DNA from: Candidatus Pacearchaeota archaeon
GTDB lineage: Archaea > Nanobdellota > Nanobdellia > Pacearchaeales > GW2011-AR1
DNA: 31,509 nt
Reading direction: 5' to 3'
NCBI GenBank assembly: GCA_002689985.1
Contig: NZDC01000005.1
Span: forward strand, 1-31,509
Position numbers and translations under genes: made by a program. The notes beneath the pieces are model-generated. The model saw nothing but the letters and a program-made list of their open reading frames with translations. It made no database searches and was not told the origin of the DNA. Of this stretch, positions 6,643 to 14,422 are shown piece after piece. Numbering within the stretch: the stretch's first letter is position 1; the number at the start of each line of letters is the position of its first letter.

Positions 6643-7364
6643 TTTACAAATTCTTTTAATTTCTCTCCTTCTATTCTTTCAATTTTTTCTTTATCTTTAT
6701 TAATATAAGATAATTCAAATTTTTCTATATCAAATTTATTACCTTGTACTTCTTTGAATATATCTAGTGCAACTTTAATACCTTTCTTAATTGTTAATTC
6801 AGATTTATATTTATCTCTTAATTTTTCTTTTATTTTTTCATCATTTTCACCAATTGCATTTGCATTATATGAAAGATAATTTCCTGTAACACTGCTTGTA
6901 AATAATTGAGGTTTTTTATTATTCATTCCTGCAACCATTAAAAAAACACCAAAAGGTCTTGCTCCTCCATATTGACTGAATTGTTGTTTTACATTTGAGA
7001 TTTCCTTAATTATTAATTCAGGTTCTATTGAAGAATCATATGTTACTCTATGTTGTTGTGCTAAAACTTGTGCTCTTTCAACTAAAACTCTTGCATCAGA
7101 AACTATCCCTGCAATACTTGAAATAATATGAGAATCAACTTCATAGATTTTATTTGCTGATTTTGAAACTATTAATTTATCATCTATTCTTTTATCAGCT
7201 ATAATAAAAACCCCGTCAGAACACACCATTCCTATACTTGAAGGACTAAGCCTAACTGCTTTTTCTGCATATTCTACTTGAAGCAAATGACCTTCTGGAG
7301 AGAACATTGTTGCAGTTCTATCATAGCCCATTGCTTGATGTTGCATATCTATTGGCATTTCCAT
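6639..7364 (-). CDS. psmA: 20S proteasome alpha subunit
   Basis: PsmA forms the outer, gating rings of the 20S proteasome. The 241 residues start with the alpha-type N-terminal helix and gate motif (MGYDRTATMFSPEGHLLQVE followed by YAEKAV), continue with GMVCSDGVFIIADKR, and contain the AlphaN-typical YGGARPFGVFLMVAG segment. No catalytic N-terminal Thr is expected or present. It is the first gene of the exosome/SBDS array. A TATA-like TTTTAAATTA lies about 28 nt before the ATG. The beta subunit is encoded separately at 18871 on the other strand. Confidence 0.96.
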   Translation of the reverse strand: MEMPIDMQHQAMGYDRTATMFSPEGHLLQVEYAEKAVRLSPSSIGMVCSDGVFIIADKRIDDKLIVSKSANKIYEVDSHIISSIAGIVSDARVLVERAQVLAQQHRVTYDSSIEPELIIKEISNVKQQFSQYGGARPFGVFLMVAGMNNKKPQLFTSSVTGNYLSYNANAIGENDEKIKEKLRDKYKSELTIKKGIKVALDIFKEVQGNKFDIEKFELSYINKDKEKIERIEGEKLKEFVK

Positions 7365-7387
7365 TGTAATTTTAGAGAATTTTATAA

Positions 7388-7397
7388 TAATTTAAAA
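7388..7397 (-). promoter_or_regulatory. TATA box of psmA and the exosome array
   Basis: TTTTAAATTA on the minus strand is centred about 28 nt before the psmA ATG. It is the best candidate for the main promoter of the array running down to rpoK. Confidence 0.45.
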
Positions 7398-7435
7398 CTT
7401 TTTTCTTTTTCTCTGGATAAGTTATAAGTTGCTTC

Positions 7436-7445
7436 TATTTAAAAG
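7436..7445 (+). promoter_or_regulatory. TATA-like box before the 7481 ORF
   Basis: TATTTAAAAG is centred about 40 nt before the ATG at 7481, which would give a leader of roughly 15 nt. It is divergent to the psmA promoter. Confidence 0.35.
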
Positions 7446-7480
7446 GTTTTTGGTTTAGAAAATTTAAGTGTTATTATATA

Positions 7481-7906
7481 ATGGTAACTAGGGGAAGATT
7501 TAAAAAGTATTCATTTGTAAAATTATTCATGAATATAAACAATACTTTAGGAGATACAATCTGTTTTACAGGAGAAAATACTTCTATTCTTGAAAAAGCA
7601 GATTTGTCAGTAGAAAAAATGAGTAAATTCAAAAGAAAGGCATTAGGATTTTTTGGAAAAGAAACTGCTAAAACTCTTGATGAAATGGCACAATTATTAT
7701 ATAATGCTAAAATTGTTTCTTCAATAGAAAAGGGAAAAGAAATAATTCCTTGTCTTGTTAAAGAGACAGAATTAATAAAATACCAAAAACATAAAGCACT
7801 TTGCTTTGGATACTTGAGAGATAAAGAAGGAAAACCAATAAAAGATAAAAGAAATAATCTACAATGCGAGATAACTGTTTTTCCTTGTAGTACTTATCTA
7901 AGTTAA
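7481..7906 (+). CDS. Unknown 141-residue protein
   Basis: I do not recognise this protein. It is basic at the N-terminus (VTRGRFKKYSFVKLF), helical in the middle (ADLSVEKMSKFKRKALGFFG, KTLDEMAQLLYNAK), and ends with a probable beta-rich part holding four Cys (IIPCLVKE, KALCFGYLRDKEGKPI, NLQCEITVFPC). There is no signal peptide or membrane segment. It is monocistronic, divergent from psmA and convergent with the RNase P subunit gene 24 nt downstream. A cytosolic role is likely; function is unknown. Confidence 0.65.
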   Translation: MVTRGRFKKYSFVKLFMNINNTLGDTICFTGENTSILEKADLSVEKMSKFKRKALGFFGKETAKTLDEMAQLLYNAKIVSSIEKGKEIIPCLVKETELIKYQKHKALCFGYLRDKEGKPIKDKRNNLQCEITVFPCSTYLS

Positions 7907-7930
7907 GTCTTAATCTTACTTATAAAATTC

Positions 7931-8224
7931 TTATTTCTTCAACCCTTTCAAAGTCCCTGAAATTTTCTCAACACTTATTTTTTCAGAAAAAACACAAAAA
8001 CTAGCTCTAACTGAATCAACCATCTCACGATTTATAGAAATAATAGTTGAATCTTTCTTGTGCCCTTCGAGGTATTCAGTTTTTATAAAACCTAGACCAA
8101 CTTTTGACATTCCTAGAACTCCAATAAATTCTAGAATAGATTTTTCAATATTCTTTTTCAGATTTTTCCCTTTAACGAGAAGATACCTTTTTCTTTCTTT
8201 TGCGCTTGGTTTTAGTGGCTTCAT
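7931..8224 (-). CDS. rnp2: RNase P protein Pop5 (Rnp2)
   Basis: Pop5/Rpp14-family protein of archaeal RNase P, which removes tRNA 5' leaders. The 97 residues open with the family signature (MKPLKPSAKERKRYLLVKG). They continue with a helix (ILEFIGVLGMSKVGLGFI), the central strand IISINREMVDSVRASFCVFS, and the closing ISGTLKGLKK. The length is near the family norm. The ATG lies inside the 3' end of the upstream subtilase gene, so the two coding regions overlap by 53 nt in different frames. The N-terminal signature starts at this ATG, so a later start is unlikely. Confidence 0.88.
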   Translation of the reverse strand: MKPLKPSAKERKRYLLVKGKNLKKNIEKSILEFIGVLGMSKVGLGFIKTEYLEGHKKDSTIISINREMVDSVRASFCVFSEKISVEKISGTLKGLKK

Positions 8225-11200
8225 TTTTCTTTTGTTTTTTTAACATTAGTTTAATTCTTCTTTTCCTTGTAATTAATATAAAAATTACAATAATTATAAA
8301 TATTGGTATTGATATATAAATAATAGTTTTTAATTTAATAATTTCTAAATTTAAGAATTTTATATTCTTTTTAATTTCTTTAGTCTGTTCTTCAAAATCT
8401 TTATCAGTCTCATTATCTTTTATAATCTCTTTAATTATTTCAGGATTTCCCGAAATTTGTTCATTAATTGTCTGAATTGTAATTTTTGCTTTATTAGATA
8501 TAATATCCTCTAATTTAACATATAAATCATAATAATCCGGTGAAGTTAAATTTAATTTTATACTCTGTCCTATTCCTAAAACAACTTTTATAGGATCACT
8601 TTGTATTGTGATATTAATAAAATCATCTCCAATCTGATTTAAAGTTAAACTATGTTCATCTGAACCTCTATCAAAAAAAGTAAATTTTATCTTATCATTT
8701 TTATTTAATTCTTTAGTATATCCTATAGATGTTTGTTCATTACTTGGAATATGTGTTTGTATTGTTGAAATTGATATACTGCTTCCCCCACTTCCTCCTG
8801 AGGAACCTGGATTTGAAGGAGCAGTTACACTAAAACTTCTAGAAATTGAATTATTTAGATTTCCTGCTAGATCTGTACAATTTATTTGCCAATTATAATT
8901 TCCAGGAGAAAAACTTTTTGTAAAACTTTGTGTATCCGACTGATTTGTAATTGTTGAGTTTGTTAAACTAGTTGCATTATCAATAATCAAATTACAACTT
9001 GATATATTAATATTATCTGTTACATTATAATTAAAAGTTATACTCTGTGAGCTAGAAGTATAAGAAGATGAAGTATCGGGACTAATTAGAGTTATATTAG
9101 GGTAAGTTAAATCAATACCAAAAAATATTAACGAACTTAAGTTTTTATTATTAGAACTATCATTACAATAAAAGATAACATTATAGTCATTAGACGAATT
9201 AGTTGCACTTAAACTAGAATTAGTTGAATTAAATATTAAACTATTCAATGAACTCATTGTAACATTATTTATCCCTGAATTTAAAGAATAGGTGCAATTT
9301 CCACTTTCATTTATTGTTACATTAAATCTTCCAGCATTATACCAACTATTATTTATTGGAGAGGTTGTATTTAAGATTGGAAGAGTTAGATCATATGTAA
9401 CTGTAAAATTTGATTCAGCATAAGTTTGTAAGTTAATATTATTATAAAATAAACAATTCCATTTGAAACTATCTTCGTATGTAAAATTATAATTAAAATT
9501 AGTATTATTTGATGTTCCGGAGGTATTTTTTGTTTCGTTATATATTAGACTAGCTGAGGAATTCCAGATATAAAAAGTTGAATTTATAAGATTATTAGAA
9601 GAGGATGCATTACAATTAAATGTTTGGTTTTGATTGGTAAAAGTATTGTTTGTTGGAGAATTTAAAGAGATACTAAGATTTCCAATTGTTAAGCTAAAAT
9701 TTGATGTAGCATATGCAGAATTATTACTATCAGTAGCTTCACAATTCCATTTATAACTATCATAAGCGAGATTTGTAACATTCCATGAAGTTTCATTAAA
9801 TGTTCCTGAAACATTTGTTAGAGTTTGATTAATTAAATCATTACTAGAATTCCATAAATAAAATGTAATATTTGATAATTCAAATTCATCAGTTGCATTA
9901 CATGAAAAACTTTGATTATTAATAGGATTTATTGTTGCATTTGTAGGTGTGATAAGTGTAACATTTGGAGAAGTTTCATCTAAAGATAAAATTGAAGAGT
10001 AAATATCAATTCTAGAAAAATTTAATCCAGTTGAACTATCATTTAATATTACTCCTGTATTATTTAAACTACTTTCAATTTCAGAAGGAAGTAAAACCCT
10101 ATTACTTTGCAATCTATAAAATTGTCTTATGAGAGCAAAAGCCCCCGCAACATGAGGTGTTGCCATAGAAGTTCCTGAACAAGTCATATAATTTCCAGAA
10201 CAACTACATCCAGATAAACAAGTACCTTTTGTAGAGTTTATGTTTGAACCTGTAGCAAATAAATCTGTTATGTTGTTTCTATTACTATAACTTGCAAAAT
10301 TATCACTTTTATCTGTAGCCCCAACAGAAGTTGCATTTTCTATACATGCAGGAGGGGAAATTGCAGTATAATTATAATCATTTCCAGTTGCAACAGTTAC
10401 AGTTATATTTTTGGCAATAGCATTATTTATTGCAACTACAATATTCCCTGAGTAAGATGGATCTGAATCACAATAACCAGTTTGATTATCTGCAAATCCT
10501 AAACTCATAGTTATTACAGAGATATTATAGATTGATGAATTATCAACACACCATTGAACAGCATCGGCTATAACTAATTGATTTCCTCCGCTTCCTCCAT
10601 CATCAAAAACTTTTACAGCGACGATTTTTGCATCTGGTGCAATTCCTGTAATATTTCCGTTTGCAGCAACAGTTCCTGCAACATGTGTTCCATGTCCGTT
10701 ATAATCCATAGGATCATTATCTTCTGTTCCTGTATTAAAATCCCATCCACCAATAACTTTAGAACAAGTACCATCAAGAAAACTTTCATTAGAACATCCT
10801 CCAAAATCAGCATTAGTATAATTAATTCCTGTATCAATAACACAAATTGTTTCATCAACTCCAGTTATATTTGTTCCAGAAATTTGAATAGGCCAGCTAG
10901 GAGTTGCATTCATTATTCCTACTGAATCTTGTAAAAACAAATGTACTTCTTTTGATTTTATAATTTCTAGAACATCATCATCTAATTTTAGATTATCTAA
11001 TTCATCTTTTGAGATAGTTGTTGTAAAAGAATCTTTGAATTTATGGTCAATTTTAATACCATTATATGAAGTTTTAACTTGTTTATTAGAAAAGATATTA
11101 ATTCCAGGTTTTTTTTCAATTAGAGATTTATCTTTTAATTGAATGATTACTTCAACTTTTTCTTCTTTTTCAAATTTATCTAATACATCTTTATCAATTT

Positions 11201-11294
11201 TTTTATCCAAATTTCCCGGATTATTAATAGAACTAATTAAAGATAAGAAAAATATTCCTATTGATAATATAATAAGGTATTTTTTTATTTTCAT
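8172..11294 (-). CDS. Secreted, membrane-anchored subtilisin-like serine protease (S8)
   Basis: This is an exported protease of about 1040 residues. It has an N-terminal signal sequence (KIKKYLIILSIGIFFLSLIS) and an I9-like propeptide (about 30-120). The S8 catalytic domain carries Asp154 (CVIDTG), His201 (NGHGTHVAGT), the oxyanion Asn305 (TGND) and Ser376 (CSGTSMATPHVAGA). At least three Cys-containing Ig-like repeats follow (about 440-800) with very many N-x-S/T sequons, then a Gly/Ser linker, a further beta domain and a C-terminal membrane helix with a very basic tail. I chose the second ATG, at 11294. It overlaps the upstream stop as ATGA and has GGGAG 6 nt before it, whereas the ATG at 11300 abuts the GGGAG directly. 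The 3' end overlaps rnp2 by 53 nt. Likely cell-surface protease. Confidence 0.9.
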   Translation of the reverse strand: MKIKKYLIILSIGIFFLSLISSINNPGNLDKKIDKDVLDKFEKEEKVEVIIQLKDKSLIEKKPGINIFSNKQVKTSYNGIKIDHKFKDSFTTTISKDELDNLKLDDDVLEIIKSKEVHLFLQDSVGIMNATPSWPIQISGTNITGVDETICVIDTGINYTNADFGGCSNESFLDGTCSKVIGGWDFNTGTEDNDPMDYNGHGTHVAGTVAANGNITGIAPDAKIVAVKVFDDGGSGGNQLVIADAVQWCVDNSSIYNISVITMSLGFADNQTGYCDSDPSYSGNIVVAINNAIAKNITVTVATGNDYNYTAISPPACIENATSVGATDKSDNFASYSNRNNITDLFATGSNINSTKGTCLSGCSCSGNYMTCSGTSMATPHVAGAFALIRQFYRLQSNRVLLPSEIESSLNNTGVILNDSSTGLNFSRIDIYSSILSLDETSPNVTLITPTNATINPINNQSFSCNATDEFELSNITFYLWNSSNDLINQTLTNVSGTFNETSWNVTNLAYDSYKWNCEATDSNNSAYATSNFSLTIGNLSISLNSPTNNTFTNQNQTFNCNASSSNNLINSTFYIWNSSASLIYNETKNTSGTSNNTNFNYNFTYEDSFKWNCLFYNNINLQTYAESNFTVTYDLTLPILNTTSPINNSWYNAGRFNVTINESGNCTYSLNSGINNVTMSSLNSLIFNSTNSSLSATNSSNDYNVIFYCNDSSNNKNLSSLIFFGIDLTYPNITLISPDTSSSYTSSSQSITFNYNVTDNINISSCNLIIDNATSLTNSTITNQSDTQSFTKSFSPGNYNWQINCTDLAGNLNNSISRSFSVTAPSNPGSSGGSGGSSISISTIQTHIPSNEQTSIGYTKELNKNDKIKFTFFDRGSDEHSLTLNQIGDDFINITIQSDPIKVVLGIGQSIKLNLTSPDYYDLYVKLEDIISNKAKITIQTINEQISGNPEIIKEIIKDNETDKDFEEQTKEIKKNIKFLNLEIIKLKTIIYISIPIFIIIVIFILITRKRRIKLMLKKQKKNEATKTKRKRKKKVSSR

Positions 11295-11617
11295 ACACAT
11301 CTCCCTTCAATACACCCACAAGATTTAATATCACAAGCATATAAAGCAATACAAGCAGAATCCTTAGAACAATTTTCTAATTGTTTTTCATAAAATCCAA
11401 CTTCTTTTTTTGAAACACACATTTCTTTTCCACCCATATTACAAGAACAACAAGTTGTCTGAACTTTTATACAATCAGAGTCAGTTTGACATTCTTTAAA
11501 TTCATTTGTATCTTTATTTATATAAGAATAAATTATCCCAAGAGAAATAATTAATATAATAACTATTAAGATTATTTTCTTACCTCTTTTCATAATATTC
11601 AGAGAAAATATCAACAT
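11291..11617 (-). CDS. Small exported Cys-rich protein
   Basis: This 108-residue protein has a hydrophobic N-terminal segment (KIILIVIILIISLGIIYSYI) acting as signal or anchor. A short Cys-rich ectodomain follows with about a dozen Cys, including ECQTDSDCIKV, TTCCSCNMGG, CSKDSACIALYACD and CGCIEGRCV. The pattern is that of a small disulfide-stabilised domain; I cannot name the family. Its stop overlaps the subtilase start (ATGA). The two are therefore translationally coupled, and it may be a partner or inhibitor of the protease, which is inference. TTTAAAAA about 24 nt before the ATG at 11617 supports that start. An inner ATG at 11593 would also give a sensible signal sequence. Confidence 0.75.
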   Translation of the reverse strand: MLIFSLNIMKRGKKIILIVIILIISLGIIYSYINKDTNEFKECQTDSDCIKVQTTCCSCNMGGKEMCVSKKEVGFYEKQLENCSKDSACIALYACDIKSCGCIEGRCV

Positions 11618-11636
11618 AAAAACTTTTCTAAAAGCA

Positions 11637-11666
11637 TTTTTAAACTTAAATTAGTTTATTAATAAA
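11637..11666. promoter_or_regulatory. Divergent promoters of the Cys-rich/subtilase operon and RNase J
   Basis: TTTAAAAA on the minus strand (11637-11644) is about 24 nt before the ATG at 11617. TTTATTAATAAA on the plus strand (11655-11666) is about 26 nt before the RNase J ATG at 11686. Both spacings fit leaderless transcription. Confidence 0.45.
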
Positions 11667-11685
11667 AAGGGATATAAAAGATAGA

Positions 11686-13035
11686 ATGGAAATATGCACA
11701 GTTGGAGGATTTGAAGAAGTAGGAAAGAATATGACTGCTGTAAAAGTAGATGAAGATGTTTTTATCTTTGATGTAGGATTACATTTACCTGCGGTAATCG
11801 AGTTACAAGGAAGTGAGAATCCAAAACAACAAGACCGTTCTGAAAAAGATTTAAGACGGGTAGGTGCAATTCCTAATGATAGAATATTAGACAAATTAGG
11901 CTGGAAAGATAAAGTAAGAGCTATAATTATTAGTCATGCACATCTAGACCATTTAGGGGGCATACCTTATATAGCATATAGATATCCTGAAGCAGAAATA
12001 ATAGGAACTCCTTTTACAATAAGTGTATTAAAGTCAATTTTAAGAGATGACAAACTTCAAATAAAAAATAAGATAAGAATTGTTAATACAAACTCAACAA
12101 ATATTATTAAAGGAAAAAGTGGAAGTTATAAATTAGATTTTATTCATATAACTCACTCAACATTACAATGTTCTTTTCCAGCACTTCATACTAAAAAAGG
12201 AATATTCTTTTATGGATTAGATCTTAAGTTTGATAATTATCCAACTTTAGGAAATCCTCCTAATTATAAAAAAATGAGAGAATTAGGAAGAAAAGGAATA
12301 AATGTTCTTATTGTTGATGCACTTTATTCTAGAACTGAAAAAAAACCAGGTGGAGAGATGGTAGCAAAACATTTGTTAGAAGAAGCGTTTTCAAAAGCAA
12401 GAAATAAAACCTCTGCATTATTCATTACAACTTTTTCATCTCATATTGAAAGATTAAATAATATTGTTGAATTTGGAAGAAAGACAAATAGAAAGATAAT
12501 ATTTTTAGGAAGAAGTCTTAACAAATATGTAAATTCTGCAATTGAGGTTAAACTTTGCCCTTTTAGAAAAAAAATTATTTTATTAAAATATAGAAATCAA
12601 ATAAATTCTTTTTTAAAGAAAGTTGAAAAAGATAGAAAAAAATATTTGATTGTGTGTACTGGCCATCAAGCAGAAGAGAATTCAATTCTTGATAGAATAA
12701 CAAGAGGTGAAACTCCTTTTAAATTTAGACCTGGAGACAATTTAATATTTTCATCAAGTGTTATTCCAACAACTCCAAATATTCTTGCACGTGAAAGAAT
12801 GGATAAAAGATTGAGAAAACAAGGAGTTAAAATTCAAACAGATGTTCATGTTCACGGTCATGGAAGCAGAGAAGATTTAAGAGATTTTATAGAAATGTTA
12901 AAACCAAAGCATATAATCCCTTCTCACGGTTCAATAGAGTTAATTTCTCCGATGATTGAATTAGCAAAAGAATTTGGTTATAAAATGGGGGAAACTTCGC
13001 ACTTAACTTCAAACGGCCAGACTTTTAAGTTTTAA
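11686..13035 (+). CDS. rnj: Archaeal RNase J (beta-CASP metallo-beta-lactamase nuclease)
   Basis: RNase J is a 5'-3' exoribonuclease of the beta-CASP family in bacteria and archaea. The 449 residues begin with the MBL strand ICTVGGFEEVGKNMTAVKV and carry the zinc motif HAHLDHLGG at residues 84-92. Further landmarks are THSTLQCSFPALHT, FYGLDLKFDNY, the beta-CASP region (about 210-370, with CTGHQAEENSILDRI) and the C-terminal HVHGHGSREDLRDF and IIPSHG motifs that supply metal-binding His. No extra KH domain is present, which distinguishes it from FttA at 19567. It is followed by two genes within 10 nt of each other and probably heads an operon. Confidence 0.92.
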   Translation: MEICTVGGFEEVGKNMTAVKVDEDVFIFDVGLHLPAVIELQGSENPKQQDRSEKDLRRVGAIPNDRILDKLGWKDKVRAIIISHAHLDHLGGIPYIAYRYPEAEIIGTPFTISVLKSILRDDKLQIKNKIRIVNTNSTNIIKGKSGSYKLDFIHITHSTLQCSFPALHTKKGIFFYGLDLKFDNYPTLGNPPNYKKMRELGRKGINVLIVDALYSRTEKKPGGEMVAKHLLEEAFSKARNKTSALFITTFSSHIERLNNIVEFGRKTNRKIIFLGRSLNKYVNSAIEVKLCPFRKKIILLKYRNQINSFLKKVEKDRKKYLIVCTGHQAEENSILDRITRGETPFKFRPGDNLIFSSSVIPTTPNILARERMDKRLRKQGVKIQTDVHVHGHGSREDLRDFIEMLKPKHIIPSHGSIELISPMIELAKEFGYKMGETSHLTSNGQTFKF

Positions 13036-13044
13036 TTATTTAAA

Positions 13045-13428
13045 ATGAAAGAAGATATCTTAGAAGGTTTAAAATCAGCAACATCTAAAGGAGAATCTTT
13101 AGAGCAAGCTATGCAAAGTTTTTATAATGCTGGATATAAAAAAGAAGAAATAGAAGAAGCTGCAAGGGATTTACAAAAGCATCAATTTGAGAATCAAAAA
13201 CCTGTAGAGCAAGATAAATCTCCTAAAGAAAATAAACAAATTCCAAAACAGATAAAATCTGGTAAGACCATTCAGAAAGTTTCAAACTATGAACAAACTA
13301 CAAAAAAACCAAAAAGAAAAATAATGATATTTCTTTTGGTTGCAGCTTTACTTATTTTACTAGGTGTTTTAACAGGAATTTTTCTATTTAAAGAAGAATT
13401 AGCAGGATTATTTAATAAATTATTTTAA
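13045..13428 (+). CDS. Tail-anchored protein with an N-terminal UBA-like helical module
   Basis: Unknown 127-residue protein. Residues about 5-45 form a helical module (EGLKSATSKGESLEQAMQSF, then NAGYKKEEIEEAARDL) resembling small UBA-like or helix-turn domains. A Lys/Gln-rich linker follows, then one hydrophobic helix at about 92-115 (IMIFLLVAALLILLGVLTGI) and a short tail. There is no N-terminal signal, so the module is predicted to face the cytosol with the protein held by its C-terminal helix. It starts 9 nt after RNase J and ends 1 nt before the methyltransferase. It shares the helical module type with the cytosolic tail of the large protein at 28345-31026. Confidence 0.75.
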   Translation: MKEDILEGLKSATSKGESLEQAMQSFYNAGYKKEEIEEAARDLQKHQFENQKPVEQDKSPKENKQIPKQIKSGKTIQKVSNYEQTTKKPKRKIMIFLLVAALLILLGVLTGIFLFKEELAGLFNKLF

Positions 13429-13429
13429 A

Positions 13430-13960
13430 ATGCTTGAGATTTATAATGCAGCAGAAGATTCTTTTCTTTTATCTGAAGTTTTAAAAGAAGAAATACCAAA
13501 ACTTTTAACTAAAAATTTAACTCTTTTGGAAATTGGAGCAGGTAGTGGAATACAACTTGAAACAGCAAGAAATTTGGGAATAAAGAATATCTTTTCTTGC
13601 GATATAAATTCTCTTGCAATTAAACATTGTAAAAAACTTGGATTTAATTGTATAAAATCAGACTTATTTGAAAATATAAAAGGAAAATTTGATTTGATTA
13701 TATTTAACCCTCCTTATTTACCTGAAGACAAAAAAGAACCAGAAAATTCCAAAGTTTCAACAACGGGCGGGAAAATTGGTAGTGAGATAATTAATAGATT
13801 CTTAGAACAAGCAAAATTTCATTTAAATAAAAATGGAAAAATTATATTATTAATAAGTTCATTAACTAAAGGAGTTAAATTTAATAATTATAAGAAAAAA
13901 CTACTAAAAAAGAAAAAGATTTTTTATGAAGAATTATACATTTGGAAACTTTCTAATTAA
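13430..13960 (+). CDS. HemK/Mtq2-like class I methyltransferase
   Basis: SAM-dependent methyltransferase of the archaeal HemK/Mtq2 type. Relatives methylate the Gln of the GGQ motif of release factor aRF1, working with a Trm112 partner. The 176 residues show EDSFLLSEVL near the start, the SAM loop LEIGAGSGIQLE (motif I), FSCDINSLAIKHC (motif II), the diagnostic NPPYLP starting at residue 93, and a C-terminal strand KIILLISSLTKG. Length fits the short archaeal form without the bacterial PrmC N-terminal domain. It is the last gene of the RNase J operon. The substrate assignment is inference from family. Confidence 0.85.
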   Translation: MLEIYNAAEDSFLLSEVLKEEIPKLLTKNLTLLEIGAGSGIQLETARNLGIKNIFSCDINSLAIKHCKKLGFNCIKSDLFENIKGKFDLIIFNPPYLPEDKKEPENSKVSTTGGKIGSEIINRFLEQAKFHLNKNGKIILLISSLTKGVKFNNYKKKLLKKKKIFYEELYIWKLSN

Positions 13961-13966
13961 TATTAT

Positions 13967-14342
13967 TTATAATAAAATACCTGGAGGGAGTTCATTACAT
14001 ACATCTACCAATCCTTTCTTTTTTCTTTCTATTTTCCCATCTTCAGGAAATCCTTCTTTAAAACCATATTGATCAAGACCATTATCAAGATGAGTAATCA
14101 TATTTTTAAAAAAAATAAGCAAATGGTCTATTAGCTCCTAATCTTGTTGCTGTCATAACTAATCCTTTAGTATTTTCTTCATAGTGGCGTATTGTTACAT
14201 CTTGAATATATTTGTATTTACATTCCATATTATATTTGTCAATTGATTTTATAGTCTTTAGAGGTCTTAGATCAATTTTAGATGCTGCAATTACACTTGT
14301 TAGTATTATTGTACCTATTAAAGCCAAATATTTTAATTTCAT
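13967..14342 (-). pseudogene. Small secreted protein split by a frameshift at a T8 run
   Basis: The frame opening at 14342 encodes 78 residues with a clear signal sequence (KYLALIGTIILTSVIAAS) and stops at 14106, right after a run of eight T on the minus strand (14108-14115). A second open frame (14101-13967, 44 residues, starting MITHLDNGLDQYGF and ending CNELPPGILL) follows at once. Removing one T joins them into a single 124-residue secreted protein through ...AYFFKNMITHLDN. So this is either one gene with a one-base insertion (true mutation or assembly error at a homopolymer), or one needing slippage. Family unknown. It is divergent from mre11. Confidence 0.6.
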
Positions 14343-14372
14343 TTTATTATGAAAGATTTATATCCCAATAAT

Positions 14373-14384
14373 CTTTATATATGC
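14373..14384 (+). promoter_or_regulatory. TATA-like element before mre11
   Basis: CTTTATATATGC lies about 44 nt before the mre11 ATG and reads as a TATA-like element on both strands (GCATATATAAAG on the minus strand). It may therefore serve the divergent secreted-protein gene too. A second element (AATTATAAAC) lies about 20 nt before the ATG. Confidence 0.35.
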
Positions 14385-14422
14385 TTCTATTTTTCAAAAT
14401 TATAAACTTTTTTAGTTAAAAA

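Noticed and set aside
10578..10925. Open frames on both strands inside the subtilase catalytic region
   Set aside because: They are composition shadows of a long gene whose catalytic triad is intact.
11594..11617. First eight codons of the Cys-rich protein as non-coding
   Set aside because: The TATA spacing favours the outer ATG, but the inner ATG at 11593 remains possible.
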